Shown here: one piece after another, positions 1 through 15,200 of the stretch
Layout of the letters: every line of letters begins with the position of its first letter
Numbering within the stretch: the stretch's first letter is position 1
Assembly: GCA_032622095.1 (NCBI GenBank)
Contig: CP136068.1
Location: 48,416,443 to 48,480,442 of the forward strand
DNA from: Siphonodentalium dalli
Lineage: Eukaryota > Mollusca > Scaphopoda > Gadilida > Siphonodentaliidae
DNA: 64,000 bases
Reading direction: 5' to 3'
Position numbers and translations under genes: made by a program
Notes under the pieces: generated by a model
What the model was told of the DNA's origin: nothing
The model's database searches: none
The model's input: only the letters and a program-made list of their open reading frames with translations

Positions 1-3000
1 TGTATTCTGATCATAACAATAGATATAACAGAAACATATTGCAAAAGTCTATATAAATTGCTGCATGGATGCACATGTGGATATAATATAGTTGTATATA
101 GCAATAGTGTCTTGGTCTGTATATCATTATCTTTATCTGATAGACGTATAGCATTATTGTTATTGTGTCCCGCGTTATTGGTTTTGTGTTCAGACATTGG
201 ATATGTATTTTGACTGGCTATATAGGAATTAAGCCCCAAGAGTACTCAGATTGTAATACTTGTAGCGCATTTCGTATGAATAATGATAATTTTGGATAAG
301 TGTGGCTAATTTCAATATATTTGGCCTCTACAAGAAATATGATTTAAGATACTTTTCTCATAGTTATTTAAGTTCACTGCAGCGTAAAATTATTCTGTAC
401 TCGTCACCAATCTCGGAACTGCATAACGTGCATACTCGTCCAGTTAGTTAAATGTTGTTCCATGAACCTTAATCTATAGGAAGCTTGTGGATTCTAGTTC
501 GGAATTTGATGAGGCTGTGGGCTACCCGGTTATCGTTAGTGCTATATATGTTTACGGTTCGAACTTGTTTTAATAATTCTATAAAACGAGAATTTCCTAG
601 ATTTATCAATGGAGGTCCACCACTCTTGAATGAATAAATCACGCATCTTCTGGTTTGCGGAGCGCGTTAGGGGCTGGATAGTAGTCACCCTTTGGTTGGT
701 CCAAACATTGTACAAACAAGTTGTACGTGCAATTATTAAGAATAGACATTTTCTCGATGATTGTCAACAAACTTATAAATATAAATATATGACTCAAATA
801 ATACATATGGCAGAGTAGTGTCGTGCGTTAGGGGTGGAGCGCTAGAACCACCAGAAATTATGTAATCGTGTTGGTTCCGAACTATCCTCTAAATTACGCA
901 TTCGAATTGTACGATTGGTCTAATGGTGCGGGTGGCAGATGCCAAATGACGACATTTGAGTTATGGCTTGGTATAGGCACCAAATTTGATAAAACACGAA
1001 ATTAATAATAGAACCCGTATAAAATGCTTGATTACTGTTTAAAGACACAGAGCGTCCAGTTAGTGAATCAATTTTATGAGTGAGTACTCAGGCATTACCA
1101 TTTATGGAAGAATGTGAAATTCATCTCATGTTTACGAGAATACAAACGTGTTTATTATACCATTTCAAAATATATAAGTATGACATCTGAAAATATGATC
1201 AATAGTGAATATCTACTCCTTAGCTCCATCGGGATAAACGATACTTGCAATAAATCAATCCGACAACGTGAGTCACTGCAACTACTGCAATATCCTATAT
1301 GAATACATGATACATAAGTGATGCCTATGCGCATATATGATTACACTTTATGATAAACTACTTTATACAAGAGAGTAGTCTATTCTCATCAAATGGACAC
1401 GCCACGTTAACCTGGAAAACGCCGGGTAACCATGATATGTAGCATAAGTATATGCCGTTATATATAACATGGACACATGCACTCCGAAAACTAAAACAAA
1501 AGCTCTGGCGCAAAAAAAGGTACCAAGTATCAACAGGTTAACAGATCTATATGGTAGTAACAACAATACGCGGAATGTATTGATGTTGTTAAATCCGGAC
1601 CGACTAACAGCCACGTTGAATTATGCATATGGCTTTTAACGGCAAGCCAGAGTCATTCTTGGGTTGACATGAAATGTCAACTGCGGCGTCAATGGTGTTT
1701 TCGAAAGTTTTCTAAAGTATCTAAGACTCTTGTGGCCAGTTGTAAATATCGATTTTATACATAAGGTCTCGTCACAAATACCTTGAATGTCATTTACAGA
1801 TCGAGTTATTCGATCCACATAAAGTAATTGGTATCTTCCAGTGCACGACAACGTGTTGCTGTCAATCGATCATTTAGAAATGCGTTCATCTCTGTATAAT
1901 AAAATGTCATATCTCTTGTGCTGACAAAAGACCGGTGGGATTCAATTTAATATTCAGGAGGATATAATTATACCATAGCTGCGTCCTTTTCACCCATGGT
2001 CGGTATGGTGCATGGAGTGCAATCCTGCTATTAGTTATATGTGGCAAATATCGGCGATCGTCTGTTATGTTTAGGAAACTGTTTTAAGATAAAACATACG
2101 ATAGTGGTTTTGCTTTTGGTGGCTGTTTTTCGCATGAAATGTCATATGGATGATAGCGAACACATTCTGTGCCAATGCTGGGCCACTAATTGGGATGACT
2201 ACCAAATATTTAAATTAGTTGACATCACAGTTCATTTTGCATCTATAAAACCATTGTTGTGGTTTCTAACCAGTTGTATGAAGCCAGACTAACATTTCAT
2301 TCACGCTTTAGTTAATGCGAGGCCATGCAGTGATCATGAATTACTATTTCAATGTTTGACGTTTCGGGGAAAACATATCATAAACGTCGCGAGATAGAAC
2401 AGTATGTATAACAATTGAAATGGACCTTTGAACTTATCATGTTGACAAGCTTTCAGGTGTCTGATGTTATTTAAAGCAACACAAAACGCACAATATAATG
2501 CGCGTGCGTGCGATGTGCTGATGAGCAAGAAATCAACAAAATGGTACAATCGTTATCATACTGATGTGTTATAATATGACTCCTATTTTGTGCCAATTAT
2601 TTGCCTGTAATCGGAAGATATATATTTGGACTTGCAATTTGCCGTAATCTATCACATCAGTGGAACTTCAATGTGCACGACAATGCTCCTGCAATGTGCC
2701 GTACACCAGACAATTATATTATTCGGCAATAATTTTTATAATCAGCAGAAAAACTTATATTTGGTGCATTGTAAAAAAGTATGGATATATCACATGCCGC
2801 GTGTACGGTGTATAGCAACATTAAACAACTCAATCGTTTTAAGTATAAGATATTCGGTATTTAATAGACCAAGTTACAGACGGTCCGTGGAATTTCACAT
2901 AATAATCATGATTTCTCAGGACGAACTTTGTACCAGGATTTATAGATAATATAGATGATAGAAGTATAGTACAATTGTGATTTTTTTTCGAGTAATTTGA

Positions 3001-3483
3001 TGTTGCCAACTTGTCTTCGTACTTAGATATAATCAACTTTATGTGAAAAATATCGAAATTTAATGTAAACAAACGCAATTCCTGCACAGTTTTCGGTGTT
3101 TGAGACACCAGATGGATGAAGACGGGAGTAAGTTCAGACTGAGAGCACAGTGTTTGGCATGAGTATAATGTATGTGACTTCAAAACAACAAAAGATATTC
3201 GACTGAATTATATCATATGCCGTTCTGGGTTGAGGTATAATACAAAAGTGTGTAACGATGTGCATAGCGGCCTTCTTCTTGAATCCGTAATATACCGGTT
3301 AAAATGGTCATATGAATTCCGAGTAACTGTTAACATAGTATGAATACCCCACTTGTGAGGGTGTCATGATTATTCCATAGAAAGCTGTACATATAGTTAG
3401 CAGTTGATAAATGTCTAATAAAATTGGGGTGCAATGATTCCCCAATGAACGCCTCAATTCTGTTTCCATTTTATTTTATTACA
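1..3483. other. AT-rich region without a recognisable gene
   Basis: I see no coding exon, RNA gene or recognisable transposon here. Open stretches on either strand are at most about 114 codons, have no family resemblance, and look like chance frames in AT-rich DNA. The sequence is not obviously repetitive. It is the unique left flank of the large tandem array. An exon too short to recognise cannot be excluded. Confidence 0.6.
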
Positions 3484-3614
3484 CGCATTGAGCATGCCGG
3501 AAACTGCCACTCGACTGTTTTCGCAAACTTTGTCTGTTTTGGCGCGCGACAAAACTTCCGACATTATCGCATGTTTTGACACGTGCCGAAAAGCGACAGA
3601 AGCGACACAACATG
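3484..3614. repeat. Left junction of the 27-bp array, with decayed unit-like sequence
   Basis: This 130-bp stretch is not a clean unit, but it carries array-like words: CGACATTATCGCATGTTTTG near 3559-3578, then an ACACGTGCC word, then GCGACA motifs just before the first regular unit at 3615. These match the array unit at most positions. They may be decayed edge copies or a remnant of the founder sequence. The plus-strand frame that crosses the array starts at an ATG at 3488, in this flank. That frame has no support as a gene. Confidence 0.6.
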
Positions 3615-3657
3615 CGACATTATCTCACGTGTTGTCGCATTCAACAATATCTCATGT

Positions 3658-4500
3658 GTTGCCGCATTCGATATTATCTCACGTGTTGCCGCATTCGATA
3701 TTATCTCATGTGTTGCCGCATTCAACAATATCTCACGTGTTGCCGCATTCGATATTATCTCATGTGTTGCCGCATTCAACAATATCTCACGTGTTGCCGC
3801 ATTCGATATTATCTCATGTGTTGCCACATTCGATATTATCTCATGTGTTGCCGCATTCGATATTATCTCATGTGTTGCCGCATTCGATATTATCTCATGT
3901 GTTGCCACATTCGATATTATCTCATGTGTTGCCGCATTCGATATTATCTCATGTGTTGCCGCATTCGATATTATCTCATGTGTTGCCGCGTTCAACAATA
4001 TCTCACGTGTTGCCGCATTCGATATTATCTCACGTGTTGCCGCATTCGATATTATCTCATGTGTTGCCGCATTCAACAATATCTCACGTGTTGCCGCATT
4101 CGATATTATCTCACGTGTTGCCGCATTCGATATTATCTCATGTGTTGCCGCATTCAACAATATCTCACGTGTTGCCGCATTCGATATTATCTCATGTGTT
4201 GCCGCATTCAACAATATCTCACGTGTTGCCGCATTCGATATTATCTCATGTGTTGCCACATTCGATATTATCTCATGTGTTGCCGCATTCGATATTATCT
4301 CATGTGTTGCCGCATTCGATATTATCTCATGTGTTGCCACATTCGATATTATCTCATGTGTTGCCGCATTCGATATTATCTCATGTGTTGCCGCATTCGA
4401 TATTATCTCATGTGTTGCCACATTCGATATTATCTCATGTGTTGCCGCATTCGATATTATCTCATGTGTTGCCGCATTCGATATTATCTCATGTGTTGTC
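3658..4500. repeat. Left-edge zone of the array with an 81-bp (3-unit) higher-order period
   Basis: Almost all units here have C at unit position 21 (GCCGCA). Units with the CCACA variant recur exactly 81 bp apart (for example 3823 and 3904, and three times near 4253-4420). Units with the AACAAT variant also recur every 81 bp between about 3988 and 4150. This indicates local amplification of a three-unit block at the array edge. Further in, the T-21 state (GTCGCA) takes over. Confidence 0.8.
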
Positions 4501-7062
4501 GCATTCGACATTATCTCACGTGTTGCCGCATTCGATATTATCTCATGTGTTGTCGCATTCAACAATATCTCATGTGTTGTCGCATTCGATATTATCTCAT
4601 GTGTTGTCGCATTCGATATTATCTCATGTGTTGTCGCATTCGATATTATCTCATGTGTTGTCGCATTCGATATTATCTCATGTGTTGCCGCATTCGATAT
4701 TATCTCATGTGTTGTCGCATTCGACATTATCTCATGTGTTGTCGCATTCGATATTATCTCATGTGTTGTCGCATTCGATATTATCTCATGTGTTGTCGCA
4801 TTCGATATTATCTCATGTGTTGTCGCATTCGACATTATCTCATGTGTTGTCGCATTCAACATTATCTCATGTGTTGTCGCATTCAATATTATCTCATGTG
4901 TTGTCGCATTCGACATTATCTCATGTGTTGTCGCATTCAACATTATCTCATGTGTTGTCGCATTCAATATTATCTCATGTGTTGTCGCATTCGACATTAT
5001 CTCATGTGTTGTCGCATTCGACATTATCTCATGTGTTGTCGCATTCAATATTATCTCATGTGTTGTCGCATTCGATATTATCTCATGTGTTGTCGCATTC
5101 AACATTATCTCATGTGTTGTCGCATTCAATATTATCTCATGTGTTGTCGCATTCGACATTATCTCACGTGTTGTCGCATTCGATATTATCTCATGTGTTG
5201 TCGCATTCGACATTATCTCATGTGTTGCCGCATTCGATATTATCTCATGTGTTGTCGCATTCGACATTATCTCACGTGTTGTCGCATTCGATATTATCTC
5301 ACGTGTTGTCGCATTCGATATTATCTCATGTGTTGTCGCATTCGACATTATCTCACGTGTTGTCGCATTCGATATTATCTCATGTGTTGTCGCATTCGAC
5401 ATTATCTCACGTGTTGTCGCATTCGATATTATCTCATGTGTTGTCGCATTCGACATTATCTCATGTGTTGCCGCATTCGATATTATCTCATGTGTTGCCG
5501 CATTCGATATTATCTCATGTGTTGTCGCATTCGATATTATCTCATGTGTTGTCGCATTCAACATTATCTCATGTGTTGCCGCATTCGATATTATCTCATG
5601 TGTTGTCGCATTCGATATTATCTCACGTGTTGTCGCATTCGACATTATCTCATGTGTTGCCGCATTCGATATTATCTCATGTGTTGCCGCATTCAATATT
5701 ATCTCATGTGTTGTCGCATTCGATATTATCTCATGTGTTGTCGCATTCGATATTATCTCATGTGTTGCCGCATTCGATATTATCTCATGTGTTGTCGCAT
5801 TCGATATTATCTCATGTGTTGTCGCATTCAACATTATCTCACGTGTTGCCGCATTCGATATTATCTCATGTGTTGCCGCATTCGATATTATCTCATGTGT
5901 TGCCGCATTCGATATTATCTCATGTGTTGTCGCATTCGATATTATCTCATGTGTTGTCGCATTCGACATTATCTCATGTGTTGTCGCATTCGACATTATC
6001 TCATGTGTTGTCGCATTCGATATTATCTCATGTGTTGTCGCATTCGATATTATCTCATGTGTTGTCGCATTCGATATTATCTCATGTGTTGCCGCATTCG
6101 ATATTATCTCATGTGTTGTCGCATTCGATATTATCTCATGTGTTGCCGCATTCGATATTATCTCATGTGTTGTCGCATTCGATATTATCTCATGTGTTGT
6201 CGCATTCGACATTATCTCATGTGTTGTCGCATTCGATATTATCTCATGTGTTGTCGCATTCGATATTATCTCACGTGTTGTCGCATTCGACATTATCTCA
6301 TGTGTTGTCGCATTCGATATTATCTCATGTGTTGCCGCATTCGATATTATCTCATGTGTTGCCGCATTCGATATTATCTCATGTGTTGCCGCATTCGATA
6401 TTATCTCATGTGTTGCCACATTCGATATTATCTCATGTGTTGCCGCATTCGATATTATCTCATGTGTTGCCGCATTCGATATTATCTCATGTGTTGTCGC
6501 ATTCGACATTATCTCACGTGTTGCCGCATTCGATATTATCTCATGTGTTGTCGCATTCGATATTATCTCATGTGTTGTCGCATTCAACATTATCTCACGT
6601 GTTGTCGCATTCAACAATATCTCATGTGTTGCCGCATTCAACATTATCTCACGTGTTGTCGCATTCAACATTATCTCACGTGTTGTCGCATTCAACAATA
6701 TCTCATGTGTTGCCGCATTCAACATTATCTCATGTGTTGTCGCATTCAACATTATCTCACGTGTTGTCGCATTCGACATTATCTCATGTGTTGCCGCATT
6801 CGATATTATCTCATGTGTTGTCGCATTCGACATTATCTCACGTGTTGTCGCATTCGACATTATCTCATGTGTTGCCACATTCGATATTATCTCATGTGTT
6901 GTCGCATTCAACAATATCTCATGTGTTGTCGCATTCGACATTATCTCACGTGTTGTCGCATTCAACAATATCTCACGTGTTGCCGCATTCGATATTATCT
7001 CATGTGTTGTCGCATTCGATATTATCTCATGTGTTGCCGCATTCGATATTATCTCATGTGTT

Positions 7063-7858
7063 GTCGCATTCGACATTATCTCATGTGTTGCCGCATTCAA
7101 TATTATCTCATGTGTTGTCGCATTCGATATTATCTCACGTGTTGTCGCATTCGATATTATCTCATGTGTTGTCGCATTCGACATTATCTCATGTGTTGTC
7201 GCATTCAACAATATCTCATGTGTTGCCGCATTCAATATTATCTCATGTGTTGTCGCATTCGATATTATCTCACGTGTTGTCGCATTCGATATTATCTCAC
7301 GTGTTGTCGCATTCGATATTATCTCATGTGTTGCCGCATTCAATATTATCTCACGTGTTGTCGCATTCGATATTATCTCACGTGTTGTCGCATTCGATAT
7401 TATCTCATGTGTTGTCGCATTCGATATTATCTCACGTGTTGTCGCATTCGATATTATCTCATGTGTTGTCGCATTCGATATTATCTCATGTGTTGTCGCA
7501 TTCAACATTATCTCATGTGTTGTCGCATTCAACATTATCTCATGTGTTGTCGCATTCGACATTATCTCATGTGTTGTCGCATTCGACATTATCTCATGTG
7601 TTGCCGCATTCAATATTATCTCATGTGTTGTCGCATTCGATATTATCTCACGTGTTGTCGCATTCGATATTATCTCATGTGTTGTCGCATTCGACATTAT
7701 CTCATGTGTTGTCGCATTCAACAATATCTCATGTGTTGCCGCATTCAATATTATCTCATGTGTTGTCGCATTCGATATTATCTCACGTGTTGTCGCATTC
7801 GATATTATCTCACGTGTTGTCGCATTCGATATTATCTCATGTGTTGCCGCATTCAATA
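7063..7858. repeat. Higher-order duplication inside the array, 19-unit (513-bp) spacing
   Basis: A run of about ten variant units beginning near 7063 recurs in the same order near 7576, 513 bp (19 x 27) away. The shared order includes a GCCGCATTCAATATT unit, two T-14/C-14 combinations, one AACAAT unit and a second CAATATT unit. Unit order diverges on both sides of the block. This shows duplication of a multi-unit segment rather than independent mutation. Confidence 0.8.
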
Positions 7859-8223
7859 TTATCTCATGTGTTGTCGCATTCGATATTATCTCATGTGTTG
7901 TCGCATTCGACATTATCTCATGTGTTGTCGCATTCAACAATATCTCATGTGTTGTCGCATTCGACATTATCTCATGTGTTGCCGCATTCGATATTATCTC
8001 ATGTGTTGCCGCATTCGATATTATCTCACGTGTTGTCGCATTCGATATTATCTCACGTGTTGTCGCATTCGATATTATCTCATGTGTTGTCGCATTCGAT
8101 ATTATCTCACGTGTTGTCGCATTCGACATTATCTCATGTGTTGCCGCATTCGACATTATCTCATGTGTTGTCGCATTCGATATTATCTCATGTGTTGTCG
8201 CATTCGATATTATCTCATGTGTT

Positions 8224-9281
8224 GTCGCATTCGACATTATCTCATGTGTTGTCGCATTCGATATTATCTCATGTGTTGCCGCATTCAATATTATCTCATG
8301 TGTTGTCGCATTCGATATTATCTCATGTGTTGCCGCATTCGATATTATCTCATGTGTTGTCGCATTCGACATTATCTCATGTGTTGTCGCATTCGATATT
8401 ATCTCATGTGTTGTCGCATTCAACATTATCTCATGTGTTGTCGCATTCGACATTATCTCATGTGTTGTCGCATTCGATATTATCTCATGTGTTGTCGCAT
8501 TCGATATTATCTCATGTGTTGTCGCATTCGATATTATCTCATGTGTTGTCGCATTCAACATTATCTCATGTGTTGTCGCATTCGACATTATCTCATGTGT
8601 TGTCGCATTCGATATTATCTCATGTGTTGTCGCATTCAACATTATCTCATGTGTTGTCGCATTCGACATTATCTCATGTGTTGTCGCATTCGATATTATC
8701 TCATGTGTTGTCGCATTCGATATTATCTCATGTGTTGTCGCATTCGATATTATCTCATGTGTTGTCGCATTCGATATTATCTCATGTGTTGTCGCATTCA
8801 ACATTATCTCATGTGTTGTCGCATTCAACATTATCTCATGTGTTGTCGCATTCGACATTATCTCATGTGTTGTCGCATTCGATATTATCTCATGTGTTGC
8901 CGCATTCAATATTATCTCATGTGTTGTCGCATTCGATATTATCTCATGTGTTGCCGCATTCGATATTATCTCATGTGTTGTCGCATTCGACATTATCTCA
9001 TGTGTTGTCGCATTCGATATTATCTCATGTGTTGTCGCATTCAACATTATCTCATGTGTTGTCGCATTCGACATTATCTCATGTGTTGTCGCATTCGATA
9101 TTATCTCATGTGTTGTCGCATTCGATATTATCTCATGTGTTGTCGCATTCGATATTATCTCATGTGTTGTCGCATTCAACATTATCTCATGTGTTGTCGC
9201 ATTCGACATTATCTCATGTGTTGTCGCATTCGATATTATCTCATGTGTTGTCGCATTCAACATTATCTCATGTGTTGTCGC
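8224..9281. repeat. Higher-order duplication inside the array, 23-unit (621-bp) spacing
   Basis: About 16 consecutive units from roughly 8224 to 8660 recur in the same variant order from roughly 8845 to 9281. The spacing is 621 bp (23 x 27). The outside neighbours of the two blocks differ, so the duplication edges can be placed to within one unit. Confidence 0.8.
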
Positions 9282-12200
9282 ATTCGATATTATCTCATGT
9301 GTTGTCGCATTCGACATTATCTCACGTGTTGCCGCATTCGATATTATCTCATGTGTTGTCGCATTCGACATTATCTCATGTGTTGCCGCATTCAATATTA
9401 TCTCATGTGTTGTCGCATTCGACATTATCTCATGTGTTGCCGCATTCGATATTATCTCATGTGTTGTCGCATTCGACATTATCTCATGTGTTGTCGCATT
9501 CGATATTATCTCATGTGTTGTCGCATTCGACATTATCTCACGTGTTGCCGCATTCGATATTATCTCACGTGTTGTCGCATTCGATATTATCTCACGTGTT
9601 GTCGCATTCAACATTATCTCATGTGTTGTCGCATTCGATATTATCTCATGTGTTGCCGCATTCGATATTATCTCATGTGTTGTCGCATTCGACATTATCT
9701 CATGTGTTGTCGCATTCGACATTATCTCATGTGTTGTCGCATTCGATATTATCTCACGTGTTGTCGCATTCGATATTATCTCACGTGTTGTCGCATTCGA
9801 TATTATCTCATGTGTTGTCGCATTCGATATTATCTCACGTGTTGTCGCATTCGATATTATCTCACGTGTTGTCGCATTCAACATTATCTCATGTGTTGTC
9901 GCATTCGATATTATCTCACGTGTTGTCGCATTCGATATTATCTCATGTGTTGTCGCATTCGACATTATCTCACGTGTTGTCGCATTCGATATTATCTCAC
10001 GTGTTGTCGCATTCGATATTATCTCACGTGTTGTCGCATTCAACATTATCTCATGTGTTGTCGCATTCGATATTATCTCACGTGTTGTCGCATTCGATAT
10101 TATCTCACGTGTTGTCGCATTCAACATTATCTCATGTGTTGTCGCATTCGATATTATCTCATGTGTTGTCGCATTCGACATTATCTCATGTGTTGTCGCA
10201 TTCGATATTATCTCATGTGTTGTCGCATTCAACATTATCTCATGTGTTGTCGCATTCGATATTATCTCACGTGTTGTCGCATTCAACATTATCTCATGTG
10301 TTGTCGCATTCGACATTATCTCATGTGTTGTCGCATTCAACATTATCTCATGTGTTGTCGCATTCAATATTATCTCATGTGTTGTCGCATTCAACATTAT
10401 CTCATGTGTTGTCGCATTCGACATTATCTCATGTGTTGTCGCATTCGATATTATCTCATGTGTTGCCGCATTCGATATTATCTCATGTGTTGTCGCATTC
10501 GACATTATCTCATGTGTTGTCGCATTCGACATTATCTCATGTGTTGTCGCATTCGATATTATCTCACGTGTTGTCGCATTCGATATTATCTCATGTGTTG
10601 TCGCATTCAACATTATCTCATGTGTTGTCGCATTCGACATTATCTCACGTGTTGTCGCATTCGATATTATCTCATGTGTTGCCGCATTCGACATTATCTC
10701 ATGTGTTGTCGCATTCGACATTATCTCATGTGTTGTCGCATTCGACATTATCTCATGTGTTGTCGCATTCGACATTATCTCATGTGTTGTCGCATTCAAC
10801 ATTATCTCACGTGTTGTCGCATTCGACATTATCTCATGTGTTGTCGCATTCGACATTATCTCATGTGTTGTCGCATTCGATATTATCTCATGTGTTGTCG
10901 CATTCGACATTATCTCATGTGTTGTCGCATTCGATATTATCTCATGTGTTGTCGCATTCGACATTATCTCATGTGTTGTCGCATTCGACATTATCTCACG
11001 TGTTGTCGCATTCGATATTATCTCATGTGTTGTCGCATTCGATATTATCTCACGTGTTGTCGCATTCGATATTATCTCATGTGTTGCCGCATTCGATATT
11101 ATCTCATGTGTTGTCGCATTCGATATTATCTCATGTGTTGTCGCATTCAACATTATCTCATGTGTTGTCGCATTCGACATTATCTCATGTGTTGTCGCAT
11201 TCGATATTATCTCATGTGTTGTCGCATTCGATATTATCTCATGTGTTGTCGCATTCAACATTATCTCATGTGTTGTCGCATTCGACATTATCTCATGTGT
11301 TGTCGCATTCGACATTATCTCATGTGTTGTCGCATTCGATATTATCTCATGTGTTGTCGCATTCGACATTATCTCATGTGTTGTCGCATTCGATATTATC
11401 TCATGTGTTGTCGCATTCGACATTATCTCATGTGTTGTCGCATTCGACATTATCTCATGTGTTGTCGCATTCGATATTATCTCATGTGTTGTCGCATTCA
11501 ACATTATCTCATGTGTTGTCGCATTCGATATTATCTCATGTGTTGTCGCATTCAACATTATCTCATGTGTTGCCGCATTCAATATTATCTCATGTGTTGT
11601 CGCATTCAACAATATCTCATGTGTTGTCGCATTCGATATTATCTCATGTGTTGTCGCATTCAACATTATCTCATGTGTTGTCGCATTCGACATTATCTCA
11701 TGTGTTGTCGCATTCGACATTATCTCATGTGTTGCCGCATTCAATATTATCTCATGTGTTGCCGCATTCGATATTATCTCATGTGTTGTCGCATTCGACA
11801 TTATCTCATGTGTTGTCGCATTCGACATTATCTCATGTGTTGTCGCATTCAACATTATCTCATGTGTTGTCGCATTCGACATTATCTCATGTGTTGTCGC
11901 ATTCGACATTATCTCATGTGTTGTCGCATTCGATATTATCTCATGTGTTGTCGCATTCGATATTATCTCATGTGTTGTCGCATTCGATATTATCTCATGT
12001 GTTGTCGCATTCAATATTATCTCATGTGTTGTCGCATTCGACATTATCTCATGTGTTGCCGCATTCAATATTATCTCATGTGTTGTCGCATTCGACATTA
12101 TCTCATGTGTTGTCGCATTCGACATTATCTCATGTGTTGTCGCATTCGACATTATCTCATGTGTTGCCGCATTCGATATTATCTCATGTGTTGTCGCATT

Positions 12201-15200
12201 CGACATTATCTCATGTGTTGCCGCATTCGACATTATCTCATGTGTTGTCGCATTCGACATTATCTCATGTGTTGCCGCATTCGACATTATCTCATGTGTT
12301 GTCGCATTCGATATTATCTCATGTGTTGTCGCATTCGACATTATCTCATGTGTTGTCGCATTCGACATTATCTCATGTGTTGCCGCATTCGACATTATCT
12401 CATGTGTTGTCGCATTCGATATTATCTCATGTGTTGTCGCATTCGATATTATCTCATGTGTTGTCGCATTCGACATTATCTCATGTGTTGTCGCATTCGA
12501 CATTATCTCATGTGTTGTCGCATTCGATATTATCTCATGTGTTGTCGCATTCGACATTATCTCATGTGTTGTCGCATTCGACATTATCTCATGTGTTGTC
12601 GCATTCGACATTATCTCATGTGTTGTCGCATTCGACATTATCTCATGTGTTGTCGCATTCGACATTATCTCATGTGTTGTCGCATTCGACATTATCTCAT
12701 GTGTTGTCGCATTCGACATTATCTCATGTGTTGCCGCATTCGACATTATCTCATGTGTTGTTGCATTCGACATTATCTCATGTGTTGTCGCATTCGACAT
12801 TATCTCATGTGTTGTCGCATTCGACATTATCTCATGTGTTGTCGCATTCGACATTATCTCATGTGTTGTCGCATTCGACATTATCTCATGTGTTGTCGCA
12901 TTCGATATTATCTCATGTGTTGTCGCATTCGATATTATCTCATGTGTTGTCGCATTCAACAATATCTCATGTGTTGTCGCATTCGATATTATCTCATGTG
13001 TTGCCGCATTCGACAATATCTCATGTGTTGTCGCATTCGACATTATCTCATGTGTTGTCGCATTCGACATTATCTCATGTGTTGTCGCATTCGATATTAT
13101 CTCATGTGTTGTCGCATTCGACATTATCTCACGTGTTGTCGCATTCGACATTATCTCATGTGTTGTCGCATTCGACATTATCTCATGTGTTGTCGCATTC
13201 GACATTATCTCATGTGTTGTCGCATTCGACATTATCTCATGTGTTGTCGCATTTGATATTATCTCATGTGTTGTCGCATTCGACATTATCTCACGTGTTG
13301 TCGCATTCGACATTATCTCATGTGTTGTCGCATTCGATATTATCTCACGTGTTGTCGCATTCGATATTATCTCATGTGTTGTCGCATTCAACATTATCTC
13401 ATGTGTTGCCGCATTCGATATTATCTCACGTGTTGTCGCATTCGACATTATCTCATGTGTTGTCGCATTCGACATTATCTCATGTGTTGTCGCATTCGAT
13501 ATTATCTCATGTGTTGTCGCATTCGATATTATCTCATGTGTTGCCGCATTCGACATTATCTCATGTGTTGTCGCATTCGACATTATCTCATGTGTTGTCG
13601 CATTCGATATTATCTCATGTGTTGTCGCATTCGATATTATCTCATGTGTTGTCGCATTCGACATTATCTCATGTGTTGTCGCATTCGATATTATCTCACG
13701 TGTTGTCGCATTCGATATTATCTCATGTGTTGCCGCATTCGATATTATCTCATGTGTTGTCGCATTCGACATTATCTCATGTGTTGTCGCATTCGACATT
13801 ATCTCATGTGTTGTCGCATTCGATATTATCTCATGTGTTGTCGCATTCGATATTATCTCATGTGTTGCCGCATTCGACATTATCTCATGTGTTGTCGCAT
13901 TCGACATTATCTCATGTGTTGTCGCATTCGATATTATCTCATGTGTTGTCGCATTCGATATTATCTCATGTGTTGCCGCATTCGACATTATCTCATGTGT
14001 TGTCGCATTCGACATTATCTCATGTGTTGTCGCATTCGACATTATCTCATGTGTTGTCGCATTCGATATTATCTCATGTGTTGCCGCATTCGATATTATC
14101 TCATGTGTTGTCGCATTCGACATTATCTCATGTGTTGTCGCATTCGACATTATCTCATGTGTTGTCGCATTCGACATTATCTCATGTGTTGTCGCATTCG
14201 ACATTATCTCATGTGTTGCCGCATTCGACATTATCTCATGTGTTGTCGCATTCGATATTATCTCATGTGTTGTCGCATTCGACATTATCTCATGTGTTGT
14301 CGCATTCGACATTATCTCATGTGTTGCCGCATTCGATATTATCTCATGTGTTGTCGCATTCGATATTATCTCATGTGTTGCCGCATTCGATATTATCTCA
14401 TGTGTTGTCGCATTCGACATTATCTCATGTGTTGCCGCATTCGATATTATCTCATGTGTTGCCGCATTCGATATTATCTCATGTGTTGTCGCATTCGACA
14501 TTATCTCATGTGTTGCCGCATTCGATATTATCTCATGTGTTGTCGCATTCGACATTATCTCATGTGTTGTCGCATTCGACATTATCTCATGTGTTGTCGC
14601 ATTCGACATTATCTCATGTGTTGTCGCATTCGACATTATCTCACGTGTTGTCGCATTCGATATTATCTCATGTGTTGTCGCATTCGATATTATCTCATGT
14701 GTTGTCGCATTCGATATTATCTCATGTGTTGCCGCATTCGACATTATCTCATGTGTTGTCGCATTCGATATTATCTCATGTGTTGTCGCATTCGATATTA
14801 TCTCATGTGTTGCCGCATTCGACATTATCTCATGTGTTGTCGCATTCGACATTATCTCATGTGTTGTCGCATTCGACATTATCTCATGTGTTGTCGCATT
14901 CGATATTATCTCATGTGTTGCCGCATTCGACATTATCTCATGTGTTGTCGCATTCGACATTATCTCATGTGTTGTCGCATTCGATATTATCTCATGTGTT
15001 GTCGCATTCGATATTATCTCATGTGTTGTCGCATTCGATATTATCTCATGTGTTGTCGCATTCGATATTATCTCACGTGTTGCCGCATTCGACATTATCT
15101 CACGTGTTGTCGCATTCGATATTATCTCATGTGTTGTCGCATTCAACAATATCTCATGTGTTGTCGCATTCGATATTATCTCATGTGTTGCCGCATTCGA

